Positions 35,196-45,093 of a stretch of 64,000 nucleotides of DNA are shown piece after piece. The number at the start of each line of letters is the position of its first letter. Within the stretch, counting starts at the first letter, position 1. The stretch covers positions 1 through 64,000 of the forward strand of contig JAFRLH010000083.1 in the NCBI GenBank assembly GCA_017431345.1. The letters are read 5' to 3'. The notes below the pieces were generated by a model that was given only the letters and a program-made list of their open reading frames with translations, was not told the DNA's origin and did no database searches. A program made the position numbers and the translations under genes. The stretch is from Lachnospiraceae bacterium (lineage in GTDB: Bacteria; Bacillota; Clostridia; Lachnospirales; Lachnospiraceae).

Positions 35196-35852
35196 TCAGT
35201 AGTTTTCGGCATTGATTTCAAAGAACGCCTGCGGATGCGCGCACACCGGGCAGATCTCCGGCGCTTCCGTGCCGACAACGATATGTCCGCAGTTCCTGCA
35301 CTCCCACACCTTTACTTCGCTCTTTTTGAACACTTCCTGCATCTCTACATTCTTCAGCAGTGCACGGTAACGTTCCTCGTGATGCTTTTCGATCGCTGCT
35401 ACGCCGCGGAATTTCTCGGCAAGTTCATGGAATCCTTCCTCATCGGCGGTCTTCGCGAATCCGGCGTACATATCCGTCCACTCGTAATTCTCGCCGTTTG
35501 CTGCTTCCACAAGGTTCTCCGCCGTGGTCCCGATGCCGTTCAGCTCTTTGAACCAGATCTTGGCGTGCTCTTTTTCATTGTCTGCCGTCTTCAGGAACAG
35601 CGCGGCGATCTGCTCAAAGCCTTCCTTTTTGGCTTTGGATGCGAAATAGGTGTATTTATTCCTGGCCTGCGACTCACCGGCGAATGCTTCCAGCAGATTC
35701 TTTTCGGTCTGCGTGCCGGCATAAGGATTCTTCTTTTCTTCTTCCACCTTTGTGAGCTTGTCTCCCTTCATCTTGCAGACAGGGCATACCGGTTCCTGTC
35801 CTTCGGGTACTTCAAATTCCGCGCCGCATACAAGACATTTGTATTTTGCCAT
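35196..35852 (-). CDS. nested rubrerythrin reading from an internal start
   Basis: Within the fusion gene and in the same frame, ATG at 35850-35852 is preceded by AGGAGG at 35861-35866 with eight bases between. From it a normal stand-alone rubrerythrin of 218 residues would be made: rubredoxin-like N-end ([13 protein letters not shown]), diiron Glu/His helices and C-terminal rubredoxin site. Rubrerythrins reduce hydrogen peroxide in anaerobes. The site sits in an A-run (A7G), where a slip or a sequencing indel would separate the two parts. Which form exists in the cell is unknown. Confidence 0.6.
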   Translation of the reverse strand: MAKYKCLVCGAEFEVPEGQEPVCPVCKMKGDKLTKVEEEKKNPYAGTQTEKNLLEAFAGESQARNKYTYFASKAKKEGFEQIAALFLKTADNEKEHAKIWFKELNGIGTTAENLVEAANGENYEWTDMYAGFAKTADEEGFHELAEKFRGVAAIEKHHEERYRALLKNVEMQEVFKKSEVKVWECRNCGHIVVGTEAPEICPVCAHPQAFFEINAENY

Positions 35853-37307
35853 CTTTTTTTCCTCCTGTTTTTTATCTGTATCTTCTTCCTGAAGATCATT
35901 TTCATAAGGATCTTCTCCGGCATGGCAGATTCCCGTATAGAATGCGATATCACTGTCTGTTGTGATCAGATTCTTACAGGAAAGAGCATGGACATCATCC
36001 AGTCCGGAGACCGAAGCGAACATCTTCAGTTCCTCCGTGGATACGCGGAGATAATTCGCCACTCTGGCAGCTGCCGCTTTCCCGTCAAAACGCTTCCGGA
36101 GTTCCGGATCCTGCGTGGCAATACCGACAGGACATCTTCCGGTGCCGCAGATCCTGTACTGCTGGCAGGCAGCTGCGATCAGAGCTGCCGATGCGACCGC
36201 TACTGCGTCAGCGCCCATGGCAATTGCTTTTGCGAAATCCGATGACACGCGCAGCCCGCCTGTAATTACCAGTTCCACATCCGAACCGGCTGCATCGAGA
36301 CATTTTCTCGCGCGGGCCAGCGCATAGATGGTCGGCACCGACGTGGCATCCCGCAGCATCAGCGGGCTGGATCCTGTAGCACCGCCGCGTCCGTCGATCG
36401 TGATGAAATCCGGTCCGGCCTTCAGCGCGAACGCAATATCCCGCTCTATGTTTCCGGCGGCCAGCTTGATGCCGACCGGCCTTCCTTCCGAACGCTTCCG
36501 CAGGTCGTCTACCAGGGCTCTCAGATCCTCCGTATCTTCAATGCCGGGGAATCTTCCGGGGCTCTGGATATCCTGGCCCTTCGGTTTACCGCGCACTGCC
36601 GCGATCTCATCCGTCACCTTCTCCCCCGGCAGATGACCGCCCATACCGGGCTTGGTCCCCTGTCCGATCTTGATCTCAATTGCGTCAGAAGTCTTCAGAT
36701 TCTCGTCTGTCATGCTGTATCTGTTCGGAATGACTTCAAAGATATATTTGTACGCAGCCGCTTTTTCCTCCGGCAGAACGCCGCCTTCCCCGCTGCACAT
36801 GGCCGTCTTTGCGCCTGCAGCACCCTCCGACAAAGCGATCTTGGCTTCTCTGGAAAGCGCGCCGAAAGACATATGGGAAATATAGACCGGAGATTCCAGC
36901 ACCATCGGTTTTGCTGCATGTTTTCCGATGACAGTCCTCGTGCTGACAGGTGTGCCGTCCGGCAGCGGCATCGGATCGAGCTGTGCGCCGAGAAGGAGGA
37001 TATCTTCCCATTTCGGCAGCGGGAGCGTCGTTCCCATAGCCGCATGAATGCTCTCCCCTGTCACTGCCATCTCATGAATCTCGCTCATATATCTTGCTTT
37101 GGGATCGTGGCGGACATAAGCGGGATCATACGCAAGCTCTCCGGCGTTTAAAGCAGGCTGCGGCGCAGCTGCCTGCTCCGGTTCCTCAACAGGCACAAAG
37201 ACCGAAGCCGGCTGTTTGCAGACCGGACATTTATCCACCTCCGAAAACGGCTTTCCCTCTGCTTCTTCATCATAAATGAATCCGCAGACGCTGCATTCAT
37301 ATTTCAT
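35196..37307 (-). CDS. rubredoxin / glutamate synthase-like / rubrerythrin fusion
   Basis: A 703-residue protein of three parts. Residues 1-45 are a rubredoxin-type iron site ([12 protein letters not shown] and CPVCK). About 60-460 is a FMN-dependent glutamate synthase-like barrel ([41 protein letters not shown]). The last 218 residues are a rubrerythrin with its own N-terminal CxxC pair, a diiron four-helix bundle ([30 protein letters not shown]) and a C-terminal rubredoxin ([17 protein letters not shown]). The start is the second ATG, giving MKYECSVCG. The Met opening the rubrerythrin part is preceded by a strong ribosome site, so two products are likely. Confidence 0.85.
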   Translation of the reverse strand: MKYECSVCGFIYDEEAEGKPFSEVDKCPVCKQPASVFVPVEEPEQAAAPQPALNAGELAYDPAYVRHDPKARYMSEIHEMAVTGESIHAAMGTTLPLPKWEDILLLGAQLDPMPLPDGTPVSTRTVIGKHAAKPMVLESPVYISHMSFGALSREAKIALSEGAAGAKTAMCSGEGGVLPEEKAAAYKYIFEVIPNRYSMTDENLKTSDAIEIKIGQGTKPGMGGHLPGEKVTDEIAAVRGKPKGQDIQSPGRFPGIEDTEDLRALVDDLRKRSEGRPVGIKLAAGNIERDIAFALKAGPDFITIDGRGGATGSSPLMLRDATSVPTIYALARARKCLDAAGSDVELVITGGLRVSSDFAKAIAMGADAVAVASAALIAAACQQYRICGTGRCPVGIATQDPELRKRFDGKAAAARVANYLRVSTEELKMFASVSGLDDVHALSCKNLITTDSDIAFYTGICHAGEDPYENDLQEEDTDKKQEEKKMAKYKCLVCGAEFEVPEGQEPVCPVCKMKGDKLTKVEEEKKNPYAGTQTEKNLLEAFAGESQARNKYTYFASKAKKEGFEQIAALFLKTADNEKEHAKIWFKELNGIGTTAENLVEAANGENYEWTDMYAGFAKTADEEGFHELAEKFRGVAAIEKHHEERYRALLKNVEMQEVFKKSEVKVWECRNCGHIVVGTEAPEICPVCAHPQAFFEINAENY

Positions 37308-37493
37308 AACGGGAATCATCTCCTTTCCTAGAGTATTCTATCAGAAAAATCGGAATACACTGATTCTTATACAAATTTTTTATTCTATTTTACGTCTTTT
37401 GTCAATATGCAAAGAAATACTAAACCATTCCGTCCCCTTTATTCCTCAAAGCACCGCTTCCGCAAACGGCCTGAAAAATGACGCAAACTGTAC

Positions 37494-37521
37494 TTGTCTT
37501 TTTTTTCACACATGGTACAAT
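37494..37521 (+). promoter_or_regulatory. promoter of the iron alcohol dehydrogenase gene
   Basis: TTGTCT (37494-37499), 16 bp, then TACAAT (37516-37521). The start site would lie about 60 bp upstream of the ATG. Confidence 0.7.
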
Positions 37522-37531
37522 GGTAGAGAAA

Positions 37532-37551
37532 ACAGCCGGTATTCCGGCTGT
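37532..37551 (+). promoter_or_regulatory. hairpin at the 5' end of the alcohol dehydrogenase leader
   Basis: ACAGCCGG-TATT-CCGGCTGT, a perfect 8-bp stem, lies directly downstream of the predicted transcript start. It could stabilise the mRNA or be an operator. No T-run follows. Confidence 0.5.
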
Positions 37552-37590
37552 TCAGTTACACAAAAAACTATTATAAGGAGGCTATTAATC

Positions 37591-38736
37591 ATGGCTGTCA
37601 ATCGTTTCGTCCTGAACGGCATTTCCTACCACGGACACGGTGCGATCAAGGAGATCCCCGGCATCATTGCTTCCCACGGATTTAAGAAAGCTTTCGTGGC
37701 ATCTGACCCTGACCTTGTAAAATTCGGCGTTACCGCAAAGATCACTGATCTTCTTGCTGAGAACGGCATTGCATATGAGCTTTACTCCGATATCAAGCCC
37801 AATCCCACCATTGAGAATGTGCAGCACGGCGTAGACGCATTCAGAGCATCCGGTGCTGATTTCATGATCACCATCGGCGGCGGTTCCTCCATGGACACCG
37901 GCAAGGGCATCGGCATCATTGTCAACAACCCTGAGTTCTACGATGTACGTTCTCTCGAAGGCGTAGCGCCTACAAAGAAGCGCACCGTTTTCACGATCGC
38001 AGTTCCCACCACAGGCGGCACCGGCGCAGAATCCACCATCAACTATGTTATCACCGATGTGGAAAAGAAGCGTAAATTCGTCTGCGTAGACCCTAACGAT
38101 ATCCCCGACATCGCTGTCGTAGATCCCGACATGATGTCTTCCATGCCCAAGGGCCTGACCGCTTCCACCGGTATGGACGCGCTGACCCATGCAATCGAAG
38201 GCTATACCACTGCAGCTGCCTGGGAGCTCTCCGACTGCCTGAACCTGGAAGCGATTAAGCTGATCGCAAAGAATCTCCGCGCTGCGGTCGCCAATGATCC
38301 CGACGGACGCGAAGGCATGGCGCTTGCACAGTATGTCACCGCTATGGCTTATTCCAATGTCGGCCTCGGCATTGCCCATTCCATGGCGCATACCCTCGGC
38401 GCTGTTTATGACACCCCTCACGGTGTTGCCTGCGCAATGATGCTCCCGATCGTTATGGACTTCAACAAGGAATGCACCGGTGAGAAGTACAAAGCCATCG
38501 CGGAAGCGTTCGGCGTAAATATCGAAGGAATGGATCAGGATACTTATCGTCAGGCAGCGATCGACGCTGTACAGCAGCTCTCCGTGGATGTAGGCATCCC
38601 TACCAAGCTGGAGAAGCTGAAAGAAGAGGATCTTCCTTTCCTGTGCGAGTCCGCTGCGGCTGATGCCTGTGCCCCCGGAAACCCGAAGCCTGCGACACTG
38701 GAGCAGTTCGAAGCCATGTTCCGCAAGCTGATGTAA
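37591..38736 (+). CDS. fucO: iron-containing alcohol dehydrogenase (FucO-like)
   Basis: A 381-residue group III NAD(P)H alcohol dehydrogenase, nearest by eye to lactaldehyde reductase/1,2-propanediol dehydrogenases. NAD-binding GGGSSMDTGKG is near residue 97. Iron ligands are Asp and His in STGMDALTHAIEGY, His in HSMAHTLG and His in YDTPHG. The start has AAGGAG about ten bases upstream. Strong promoter, leader hairpin, perfect terminator and clearly biased codons (CCC, ATC, GGC, GAC, AAG preferred) point to high expression, as for an end-step fermentation enzyme. The aldehyde substrate is not certain. Confidence 0.92.
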   Translation: MAVNRFVLNGISYHGHGAIKEIPGIIASHGFKKAFVASDPDLVKFGVTAKITDLLAENGIAYELYSDIKPNPTIENVQHGVDAFRASGADFMITIGGGSSMDTGKGIGIIVNNPEFYDVRSLEGVAPTKKRTVFTIAVPTTGGTGAESTINYVITDVEKKRKFVCVDPNDIPDIAVVDPDMMSSMPKGLTASTGMDALTHAIEGYTTAAAWELSDCLNLEAIKLIAKNLRAAVANDPDGREGMALAQYVTAMAYSNVGLGIAHSMAHTLGAVYDTPHGVACAMMLPIVMDFNKECTGEKYKAIAEAFGVNIEGMDQDTYRQAAIDAVQQLSVDVGIPTKLEKLKEEDLPFLCESAAADACAPGNPKPATLEQFEAMFRKLM

Positions 38737-38759
38737 TGAGATGCTGAATATCTGACATG

Positions 38760-38813
38760 ATAAAAAGAACCGGCAGGATGTCTATGGGGGACATCCTGCC
38801 GGTTCTTTTTGCG
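38760..38813. terminator. strong bidirectional terminator after the alcohol dehydrogenase
   Basis: AAAAAGAACCGGCAGGATGTC and its reverse complement around a short loop give a stem of about 20 bp with A-run before and T-run after, so it works for both strands. A second GGGGAAA...TTTCCCC hairpin follows at about 38814-38842. Confidence 0.9.
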
Positions 38814-38864
38814 GGGGAAAAGGGACCTGCCCCTGTTTCCCCACTGTTTATTGCAAAGCAGATC

Positions 38865-40667
38865 TCAACCTGCTACCACATCTCTTAATCTCGTAAAATA
38901 ATCATTTTTGACTTCGTCATAAACAGCATTATACTCCTCGTCCTTGCCGGAACGCAGCAGGGAGAAATAATTATGCTGATGATCCGCCAGCTCAGGACGG
39001 ATCCGCGTGACCGTTGCTTCCCCGATATTGGAACAGGTATCCGCTACCCGCTGGAAGTGAGAAAGCACGCTGGTGTAGGCAGCATCCGCCAGGACATTGC
39101 ACTCTCCGCTGCTCATACGTTTCAGATGATCTTCCTTCATCAGGCTGAGCATGTCCTGCACAACGTCGACCATCGGATCGATCCTGTATGCCGCCGTCAG
39201 ATTTCTCCGCCGGAATGCCAGATCCGTCTGATCGAGCATATCATGAAGCAGTTCCTCTGTAACATGGATGGAATTCAATGCCTTTCCGGAGAAAGCGGTT
39301 CCGGATGCGTTCATATCAATTGCTGTATCCGCTATATCATCCGCCAGATCGCCCAGATGTTCCAGCTCGGCAACGACTTTATAGTACTGATCCAGGATCC
39401 CGACATGATAAGGCTCCTTCAGATTGGAAAGAAGGTTGACCATATACCGGCTTGCCCGGTCGGTAAGCCGGTTGATATTCTGCTCTTCTTCCTTGATCGC
39501 CTGATAAGCCTTTTCGTCATAAGCCTCCAGAAGATCGATCGCAGAATCAATATTTTTTCTGGCTGCCGCAAGCATCGTCAGAAGCACATCATAGCAGCTC
39601 TTCAGCGCGAGGGCAGGTGTATCAAAGAATACGGGATTGAGCGCGTCCAGCGTATCGCGGTAAGGATCCTCCGTCTCCGGCTCATCCTTGATCAGTTTGC
39701 GGCTGATCTTTTCGTACTGACTTATGATCGGAAAACAGACGAACGCGCATGACAGATTAAAGATCGTGTTCGTATTGGCGATCATACCGGCATCTACAGT
39801 CCTGTTCCAGATCCAGTCCAGAAGACCCAGCCGGGAAATAATTGCCACCACCCCCAGCACAAGAACTGTCTCCGAAAGATTGAACAGGATATTGACCAGG
39901 CCTACCCTCCTGGCTTCCGGTTCTGCACCGATGGAACATACGATCGCCGTCGTCACACAGTCGCCAAGATAGATACCCACGATCACAGCATAAATCGCTT
40001 TGAATGTAAGGCTTCCCGATGCGGAAAACGCCTGCAGAATACCGACCGTGGCAGAAGAACTCTGAAGCACGAATGCTACGCCGGCGCCGGTAATATATCC
40101 CAGAACGGGGTTGCTTCCCAGTCCCTGGAACAGCGTCTCTATAATCCCGGACTGCGCGATTGCATGCACAGCTCCTGTCATATTGAGCAGGCCGGAGAAC
40201 AGAATTCCGAATCCGATCGCAATATTTCCCACAGATCTCGCTCTCGGCGCTTTTGCCGCCATGATCAGGATAATGCCTGCGATCAGCGCGATCGGCGCCA
40301 GCGAGGAAGGCTGGAACAGCCGCAGTACAGACCCGGATCCGGCGTCCAGATCCAGCAGTCTGATGATCTGTCCCGTTACGGTGGTACCGACATTGGCGCC
40401 AATAATGATGCCGAGCGACTGATGAAGCGTAAGGATCCCGGCTCCTACCAGACCGGATGTAATTACGATCGTCGCGGTCGATGACTGAATGACCGCAGTT
40501 ATAAGAAGTCCCAGAAGAAATGCCTTGAGCGGATTGTTCGTGACCTGCTCCATGGCAAGCTTGAGCGCACCGGAAGAACTCTCCTTCAGCGAGTCTCCCA
40601 TCAGCCGCATGCCGTAGAGGAACATGGCCAGTCCCCCGAACAGTGTTAATGCGTCAAAAAAATTCAT
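38865..40667 (-). CDS. Na+/phosphate symporter (NptA/YjbB-type) with PhoU-like tail
   Basis: A 600-residue transporter. The membrane half (about 1-310) has two PNaS repeats with the QSS motifs: VIQSSTATIVITSGLVGAG near 60-80 and VLQSSSATVGILQAFSASG near 200-220. The last 240 residues are helical, PhoU-like (YDVLLTMLAAARKNIDSAIDLLEAYDE and AELEHLGDLADDIADTAID, in shorter conserved pieces). It imports phosphate with sodium across the cell membrane. The start has AAAGGA upstream. Phosphate uptake fits with the polyphosphate block 25 kb away, but no regulation is visible. Confidence 0.9.
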   Translation of the reverse strand: MNFFDALTLFGGLAMFLYGMRLMGDSLKESSSGALKLAMEQVTNNPLKAFLLGLLITAVIQSSTATIVITSGLVGAGILTLHQSLGIIIGANVGTTVTGQIIRLLDLDAGSGSVLRLFQPSSLAPIALIAGIILIMAAKAPRARSVGNIAIGFGILFSGLLNMTGAVHAIAQSGIIETLFQGLGSNPVLGYITGAGVAFVLQSSSATVGILQAFSASGSLTFKAIYAVIVGIYLGDCVTTAIVCSIGAEPEARRVGLVNILFNLSETVLVLGVVAIISRLGLLDWIWNRTVDAGMIANTNTIFNLSCAFVCFPIISQYEKISRKLIKDEPETEDPYRDTLDALNPVFFDTPALALKSCYDVLLTMLAAARKNIDSAIDLLEAYDEKAYQAIKEEEQNINRLTDRASRYMVNLLSNLKEPYHVGILDQYYKVVAELEHLGDLADDIADTAIDMNASGTAFSGKALNSIHVTEELLHDMLDQTDLAFRRRNLTAAYRIDPMVDVVQDMLSLMKEDHLKRMSSGECNVLADAAYTSVLSHFQRVADTCSNIGEATVTRIRPELADHQHNYFSLLRSGKDEEYNAVYDEVKNDYFTRLRDVVAG

Positions 40668-40749
40668 CTTTCGTATTCCTTTCGCGGCATAGCTTAACTC
40701 ACTTTTCCTCTACAATCAATCTTTTTGTTTTACAAGTTTTTGCACATAT

Positions 40750-43700
40750 TTATTGTATTGATTTAGTGCTCCGGACCGGACGCATTCTGAATGTCAGAGA
40801 AAAACCATTTTCCGGGAAGATCCTGCAGGAATCCTGCGGCAGCGCCCCCCATGAATCGATCCCGCCGACGCCTTCGATAGCCGCAAGGATGCGCACATGG
40901 ACCGCCTGCTGCTGCGGCAGATCATAGGAATGATACGCATTTTCCAGTTCTTCTGCGCTGTACGGAAGCACACTTGCGTTAAGAGGACAATCGAGCATGC
41001 TAAAACAGACGCCCGAACCGTTTTGATCCGTCACCCGGATTTCACGGACACCCGTATGGTTTCCGCACTCCTGGGGTTTAAGATACTTTACCGGAAGCTC
41101 TGCCGCAGATGTGACAAAACGCTCCAGCTTTACACCGTGATTTCTGTCAGGATAGTTTTCCTCCGGACCATATCCGTACCAGGATACTTCAGAAAATTCC
41201 TTTCTCAGCTCCATGGATACGCCGAACGCCGGAATCTCGGCAAATCCGGATCCTGCAGGCAGTTCCGCGATGACGTCAATACTTCCGTCCCTGCGTACTT
41301 TGTAAGAAAGATTACCCTTAACGGCTTCCCCTACTGCTTTCGGCAGGGAAATCTCATACTTCACAGTCAGCAGTCCGTCTGTCTCCGTATATTCCGCGTG
41401 TGTCATATATTGTCCGTACTCCGCAGCTTTTGCCGAAGCCAGTCTGAACTGCTGTGCATTCCCCCTGTCATTATCCGTCAGGGCGCGCCAGAGCGCGATC
41501 CTGTGAGAATGCCGGAAGATCTCCTTGCCGTCATAACGGGCTGAAAGCTGAAAAGGCTGACCGAGCGGGAACCGGATCAGGAAGTCTTTTCCGCGGACAC
41601 CGACAATATCGCCGCCTTTTATGATCTCATAATCGTCCGCGCGTTCTCCGGATTCCCTCCCGGAATACTTCCCGCAGACAAATTCTCCGAATGCAATTTC
41701 ATGTCCTGCCGGCACCATCTCCGTGCCGCAGGCAGTCAATGCCCTGACACGGACCAGCATCTCTTTTCCGCTGCCGGCTTTCAAAAGCGCTTCCGCAAAA
41801 CCATGTTCTGCGCGAACGGTTTCTCCGGGCGCCGCGGAAGGAACAGAGATTTCCCGCTCCGCAGTCTTCCCGCCGTTTTCGTACAGTTCAGCAATAAAAC
41901 GGTACCCGGAAGTGTCGGTGAAAAAATTGCGGTTGCGGACCGTTACGAATTCTGTTTCTGCAGCAATGCTGACCGGCGCATACAAAGCCTTTGCCTCACA
42001 CACTTTAGGGGAAATGGTTCTGTCAGCATAAATGATCCCGTCCCCGCAGAAATTGCCCGCGTTCGGATAATCCCCAAAATCCCCGCCATAGGCGGTCCTG
42101 CATGCTCCGTCCTCATCAAGCAGCGCCGCCTGATCGATATAATCCCAGATGAAACCGCCGGCATACTGCGGATATTTTTCCAGATCCGTATAAGCCTTCA
42201 TTCCGCCCAATGAATTGCCCATCGCATGCATGTATTCACAAAGCAGGAACGGCTTATCCGGATCGTTCTTCAGATACTCCTCACAACCGTCGGGCGGCAG
42301 ATACATCCGGCTTTCGACATCACTGATATCATCATATTCCCGGCAGTGGCACACGCCCTCGTAATGGACCGGCCGGCTGTCCCGCGCATGGAAAAGCTGA
42401 TACATTTTCCGCATCACGTCTCCGGCGTAAGATTCATTTCCGAGAGACCACATAATGACAGACGGATGGTTCTTGTCCCGTTCCAGCATCGCGGTCACAC
42501 GGTCAAGCGCTGCCGCCGTCCACTCCTGTCTGCTGCCAGGCACATTATATTCCGGATCCTCTCCATGCGCCGTCGCCCAGCTGCCGTGGCTCTCGAGATT
42601 CGTTTCATCGATCAGATAAACGCCGTGTTTATCACAGAGTTCATACCAGAGGGAAACGTCCGGATAATGACAGGTACGGACAGCGTTGATATTGTTCTCC
42701 TTCATGAACCGGATATCCAAGAGCATCTCTTCCGCTGTCACGGTCCTGCCGCCGGTCAACGAGAATTCATGCCTGTTCACGCCGCGGAAAACGATGCGCC
42801 GGCCGTTTACAAGCAGCATGCTGTCCTTAACTTCCACTGTCCGGATGCCAAAGGATACCTTTGCCTTTTCAACCGTTTCCCCGCGGTCATTTTGCAGGAT
42901 CAGCTTCAGTTCGTATAAATGCGGTTCTTCCGCATTCCAGAGAAGCGGATCTTTTACGGTGATATCCAGTTTCTCCGGGAAACCGGCGCAGATCTCTTCT
43001 GCGGCAGTTTTTCCGTTTTCGTCAGTCACGATCCAGTGCAGACAGCCTGTATCCGTGCGCAGTCTGTACTTTATGGCGGCGCTGATCCGGGCTGATCCCG
43101 CATCTTCACGGATCTTTTCAGTCCAGACAAAGACATCCTCCACATGCATTTCCGGCAGCGCAAATAACGTCACATCCCGAAAGATCCCCGAATACCGGAA
43201 GAAATCCTGATCCTCCATCCAGCTGCCCGTGCAGTATTTCACCGCCTCCACCGCGATCCGGTTCTCTCCCTGATGCAGATATTCCGTGATATCGAATTCC
43301 GCCGGTGTAAAGGAGCCCTCATTGTATCCGGCAAATCTCCCATTGACCCACAGGAACATCGCCGAGCCGACGCCGTCAAAGCGGATTACGATCTGCTTCC
43401 CATTCCATTCCTCCGGGATATTTACCGTCCTGATATATCTTCCGACAGGATTGTTTTTTACCGGGATCTGCGGCGGGATCAGATTCTCTGCGCCATCCCA
43501 CTCGTAGGTGGAATTGGTATACCGGACCTGTCCGTACCCCTGCAGTTCCAGGCAGCCCGGGACTGTGATCTCTCCCATCTCCGAAAGATCTCTTTTTTCC
43601 TTATAGAATTCTGTGTCTCCGGATTCCGGTGTTTCCGCCCAGGCAAAATACCAGGAACCGTTCAGCAATACGCGGTCTGTCGTATCAGTGCTTCCCTCTC

Positions 43701-43800
43701 CGGATTTCCATTGATGGTCCGAATGAGCCGGCAGCCGGTTCACGGATACGGTTTCGGGGTCATAGATCCAGTTTCTGTCTGCATTTGTATATTTTTTCAT
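40750..43800 (-). CDS. lacZ: beta-galactosidase, glycoside hydrolase family 2
   Basis: A 1016-residue cytoplasmic LacZ-type enzyme hydrolysing terminal beta-galactosides. Domains in order: sugar-binding jelly roll (VPGCLELQGYG, RFDGVGSAMFLWVNG), immunoglobulin-like, TIM barrel with acid/base Glu in MWSLGNES and nucleophile Glu in LLCEYMHAMGNS, and the beta-gal small chain (ELRKEFSEVSWYGYGPEENYPDR). NRHEFS is also conserved. There is no signal peptide. Start GAGGTTCTTATG. Single gene; a LysR gene lies upstream but reads the same way with 314 bp between. No lactose transporter is in the window. Confidence 0.95.
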   Translation of the reverse strand: MKKYTNADRNWIYDPETVSVNRLPAHSDHQWKSGEGSTDTTDRVLLNGSWYFAWAETPESGDTEFYKEKRDLSEMGEITVPGCLELQGYGQVRYTNSTYEWDGAENLIPPQIPVKNNPVGRYIRTVNIPEEWNGKQIVIRFDGVGSAMFLWVNGRFAGYNEGSFTPAEFDITEYLHQGENRIAVEAVKYCTGSWMEDQDFFRYSGIFRDVTLFALPEMHVEDVFVWTEKIREDAGSARISAAIKYRLRTDTGCLHWIVTDENGKTAAEEICAGFPEKLDITVKDPLLWNAEEPHLYELKLILQNDRGETVEKAKVSFGIRTVEVKDSMLLVNGRRIVFRGVNRHEFSLTGGRTVTAEEMLLDIRFMKENNINAVRTCHYPDVSLWYELCDKHGVYLIDETNLESHGSWATAHGEDPEYNVPGSRQEWTAAALDRVTAMLERDKNHPSVIMWSLGNESYAGDVMRKMYQLFHARDSRPVHYEGVCHCREYDDISDVESRMYLPPDGCEEYLKNDPDKPFLLCEYMHAMGNSLGGMKAYTDLEKYPQYAGGFIWDYIDQAALLDEDGACRTAYGGDFGDYPNAGNFCGDGIIYADRTISPKVCEAKALYAPVSIAAETEFVTVRNRNFFTDTSGYRFIAELYENGGKTAEREISVPSAAPGETVRAEHGFAEALLKAGSGKEMLVRVRALTACGTEMVPAGHEIAFGEFVCGKYSGRESGERADDYEIIKGGDIVGVRGKDFLIRFPLGQPFQLSARYDGKEIFRHSHRIALWRALTDNDRGNAQQFRLASAKAAEYGQYMTHAEYTETDGLLTVKYEISLPKAVGEAVKGNLSYKVRRDGSIDVIAELPAGSGFAEIPAFGVSMELRKEFSEVSWYGYGPEENYPDRNHGVKLERFVTSAAELPVKYLKPQECGNHTGVREIRVTDQNGSGVCFSMLDCPLNASVLPYSAEELENAYHSYDLPQQQAVHVRILAAIEGVGGIDSWGALPQDSCRIFPENGFSLTFRMRPVRSTKSIQ

Positions 43801-44114
43801 AAGAACCTCGGCTGTTTTTTCCCGGCGGCCGGATTCCGGTACTGTTCAGAATAGCCCGGACAATCCTGCCGCTGTGTACGGCTTGCTTCAGCATCTTCCC
43901 TGCTGCGTACATGCGGACCGTCAGTGTCACAGGCAAGCGGCGCAGCAGATGTATTATTTCACAGGACTGCAGAAAAAGCAATTCCTGATTGAAAGCTGCC
44001 GGAATCTGTTCATTCATATCGCCTGACCCGGCAACAGAAAATCTTTTTCAGTGCAATGAAAATGCTTACTTGCAAGGGCATTTTCACAATCGTCGATGAA
44101 AGACCGCAGTTCTA
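43801..44114. other. lacZ upstream region
   Basis: 314 bp. A minus-strand promoter is likely: TTGCTT (43976-43981), 17 bp, AATAAT (43953-43958). TGAAAATGC/GCATTTTCA at about 44055-44088 forms a 9-bp stem after the LysR gene without a T-run. An 85-codon frame here has no ribosome site and is not called. Confidence 0.5.
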
Positions 44115-45041
44115 TCATACTTCCCGCGAATACGCCGCGTCCTCCAGCGGCGGGGCGTCCGGATGAATGCCGTATCTCTCTGCCAGCCATTCCCTGGCAT
44201 AACGGATAAACATTCTCGCCGCTTTCGGGCTCTCACTGATCTTTCTGGCGCCGATGCAGATCGTTCTGCGGACCGGTTCGTCAAATTCGACCGACACAAG
44301 ATCATACGGAATATCTTCCAGCAGAATGCTGGAATTGATGCAGTACCCCAGCCCTTTGCTCGCCATCGCCAGCGCACTGAGATCATTTTCCGAGGTAAAG
44401 CCGATTTTCGGCGTCTTCCCGTACTTTCTGAAGAGATCCATGACTTCTGTATCCCTGACCAGGTTGATATACGGATATCTGTCAAGATCTGCCACCGGAA
44501 AATGATCCATGGCTGCAGCCGGATGATCCGGTGCAAAAGATGCTTTCATCGGCTCATCCATGACAGGGATCATCTCCAGATCATCCGCGACCGGAAGGAT
44601 GTAGAACCCGCAGTCGACTTCCCGCCGCCTGGTCATCTCCTGTGCCAGTCCGGTCTCATCAACAGAGACCAGCTGCACACGGATATTCGGATAGTCCCTG
44701 TGGAACCGTTCCAGAATCCCCGGGATCCACCGCAGCGAGATACTGTAAAACACCAGCACCCTGATCTCTCCCGCGTCAAGATTCTTCAGATCATCCACCC
44801 GCTCCCGGAGGCGGTGTTCGGATGCCGCCAGATCCCGGATCCACGGAAGAAGATCCCGCCCTTCCGCCGTCAGTTCCACGCCGCCGTATTCCCGGATGAA
44901 CAGCGGCAGGCCAAGTTCCTGCTCCATGGAGCTGATAATATAGCTCACACCGGCCTGGGTATAACCCAATTCGTCCGCAGTCCTCCGGAAATTCAGTGTT
45001 TCGGCAGCTTTCAGGAAAACCTCTGTATTGATCCTGTCCAT
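44115..45041 (-). CDS. LysR-family transcriptional regulator
   Basis: A 308-residue LTTR. The N-terminal winged HTH is typical (VFLKAAETLNFRRTADELGYTQAGVSYIISSMEQELGLPLF, residues about 8-48, in the classical order), followed by the effector-binding domain with GEIRVLVFYSISLRWIPGIL and the two periplasmic-binding-like lobes. The start has GGAGG upstream. It is divergent from the YgjV-like gene, and a palindrome sits in the shared spacer, so autoregulation and control of that gene are likely. The effector is unknown. Confidence 0.93.
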   Translation of the reverse strand: MDRINTEVFLKAAETLNFRRTADELGYTQAGVSYIISSMEQELGLPLFIREYGGVELTAEGRDLLPWIRDLAASEHRLRERVDDLKNLDAGEIRVLVFYSISLRWIPGILERFHRDYPNIRVQLVSVDETGLAQEMTRRREVDCGFYILPVADDLEMIPVMDEPMKASFAPDHPAAAMDHFPVADLDRYPYINLVRDTEVMDLFRKYGKTPKIGFTSENDLSALAMASKGLGYCINSSILLEDIPYDLVSVEFDEPVRRTICIGARKISESPKAARMFIRYAREWLAERYGIHPDAPPLEDAAYSREV

Positions 45042-45055
45042 TAGCTCCTCCCAAA

Positions 45056-45072
45056 TTAAAGTATTACTTTAA
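45056..45072. promoter_or_regulatory. palindromic site next to the LysR start
   Basis: TTAAAGTATTACTTTAA is a perfect palindrome about its central base, 15 bp upstream of the LysR start and 22 bp before the -35 of the divergent gene. It contains the T-N11-A layout preferred by LysR proteins. Confidence 0.5.
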
Positions 45073-45093
45073 ATCTTCTATAAAAAATCTCGT

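Noticed and set aside
43760-44017. 85-codon minus-strand frame upstream of lacZ
   Set aside because: No Shine-Dalgarno, overlaps the lacZ start, no family match.
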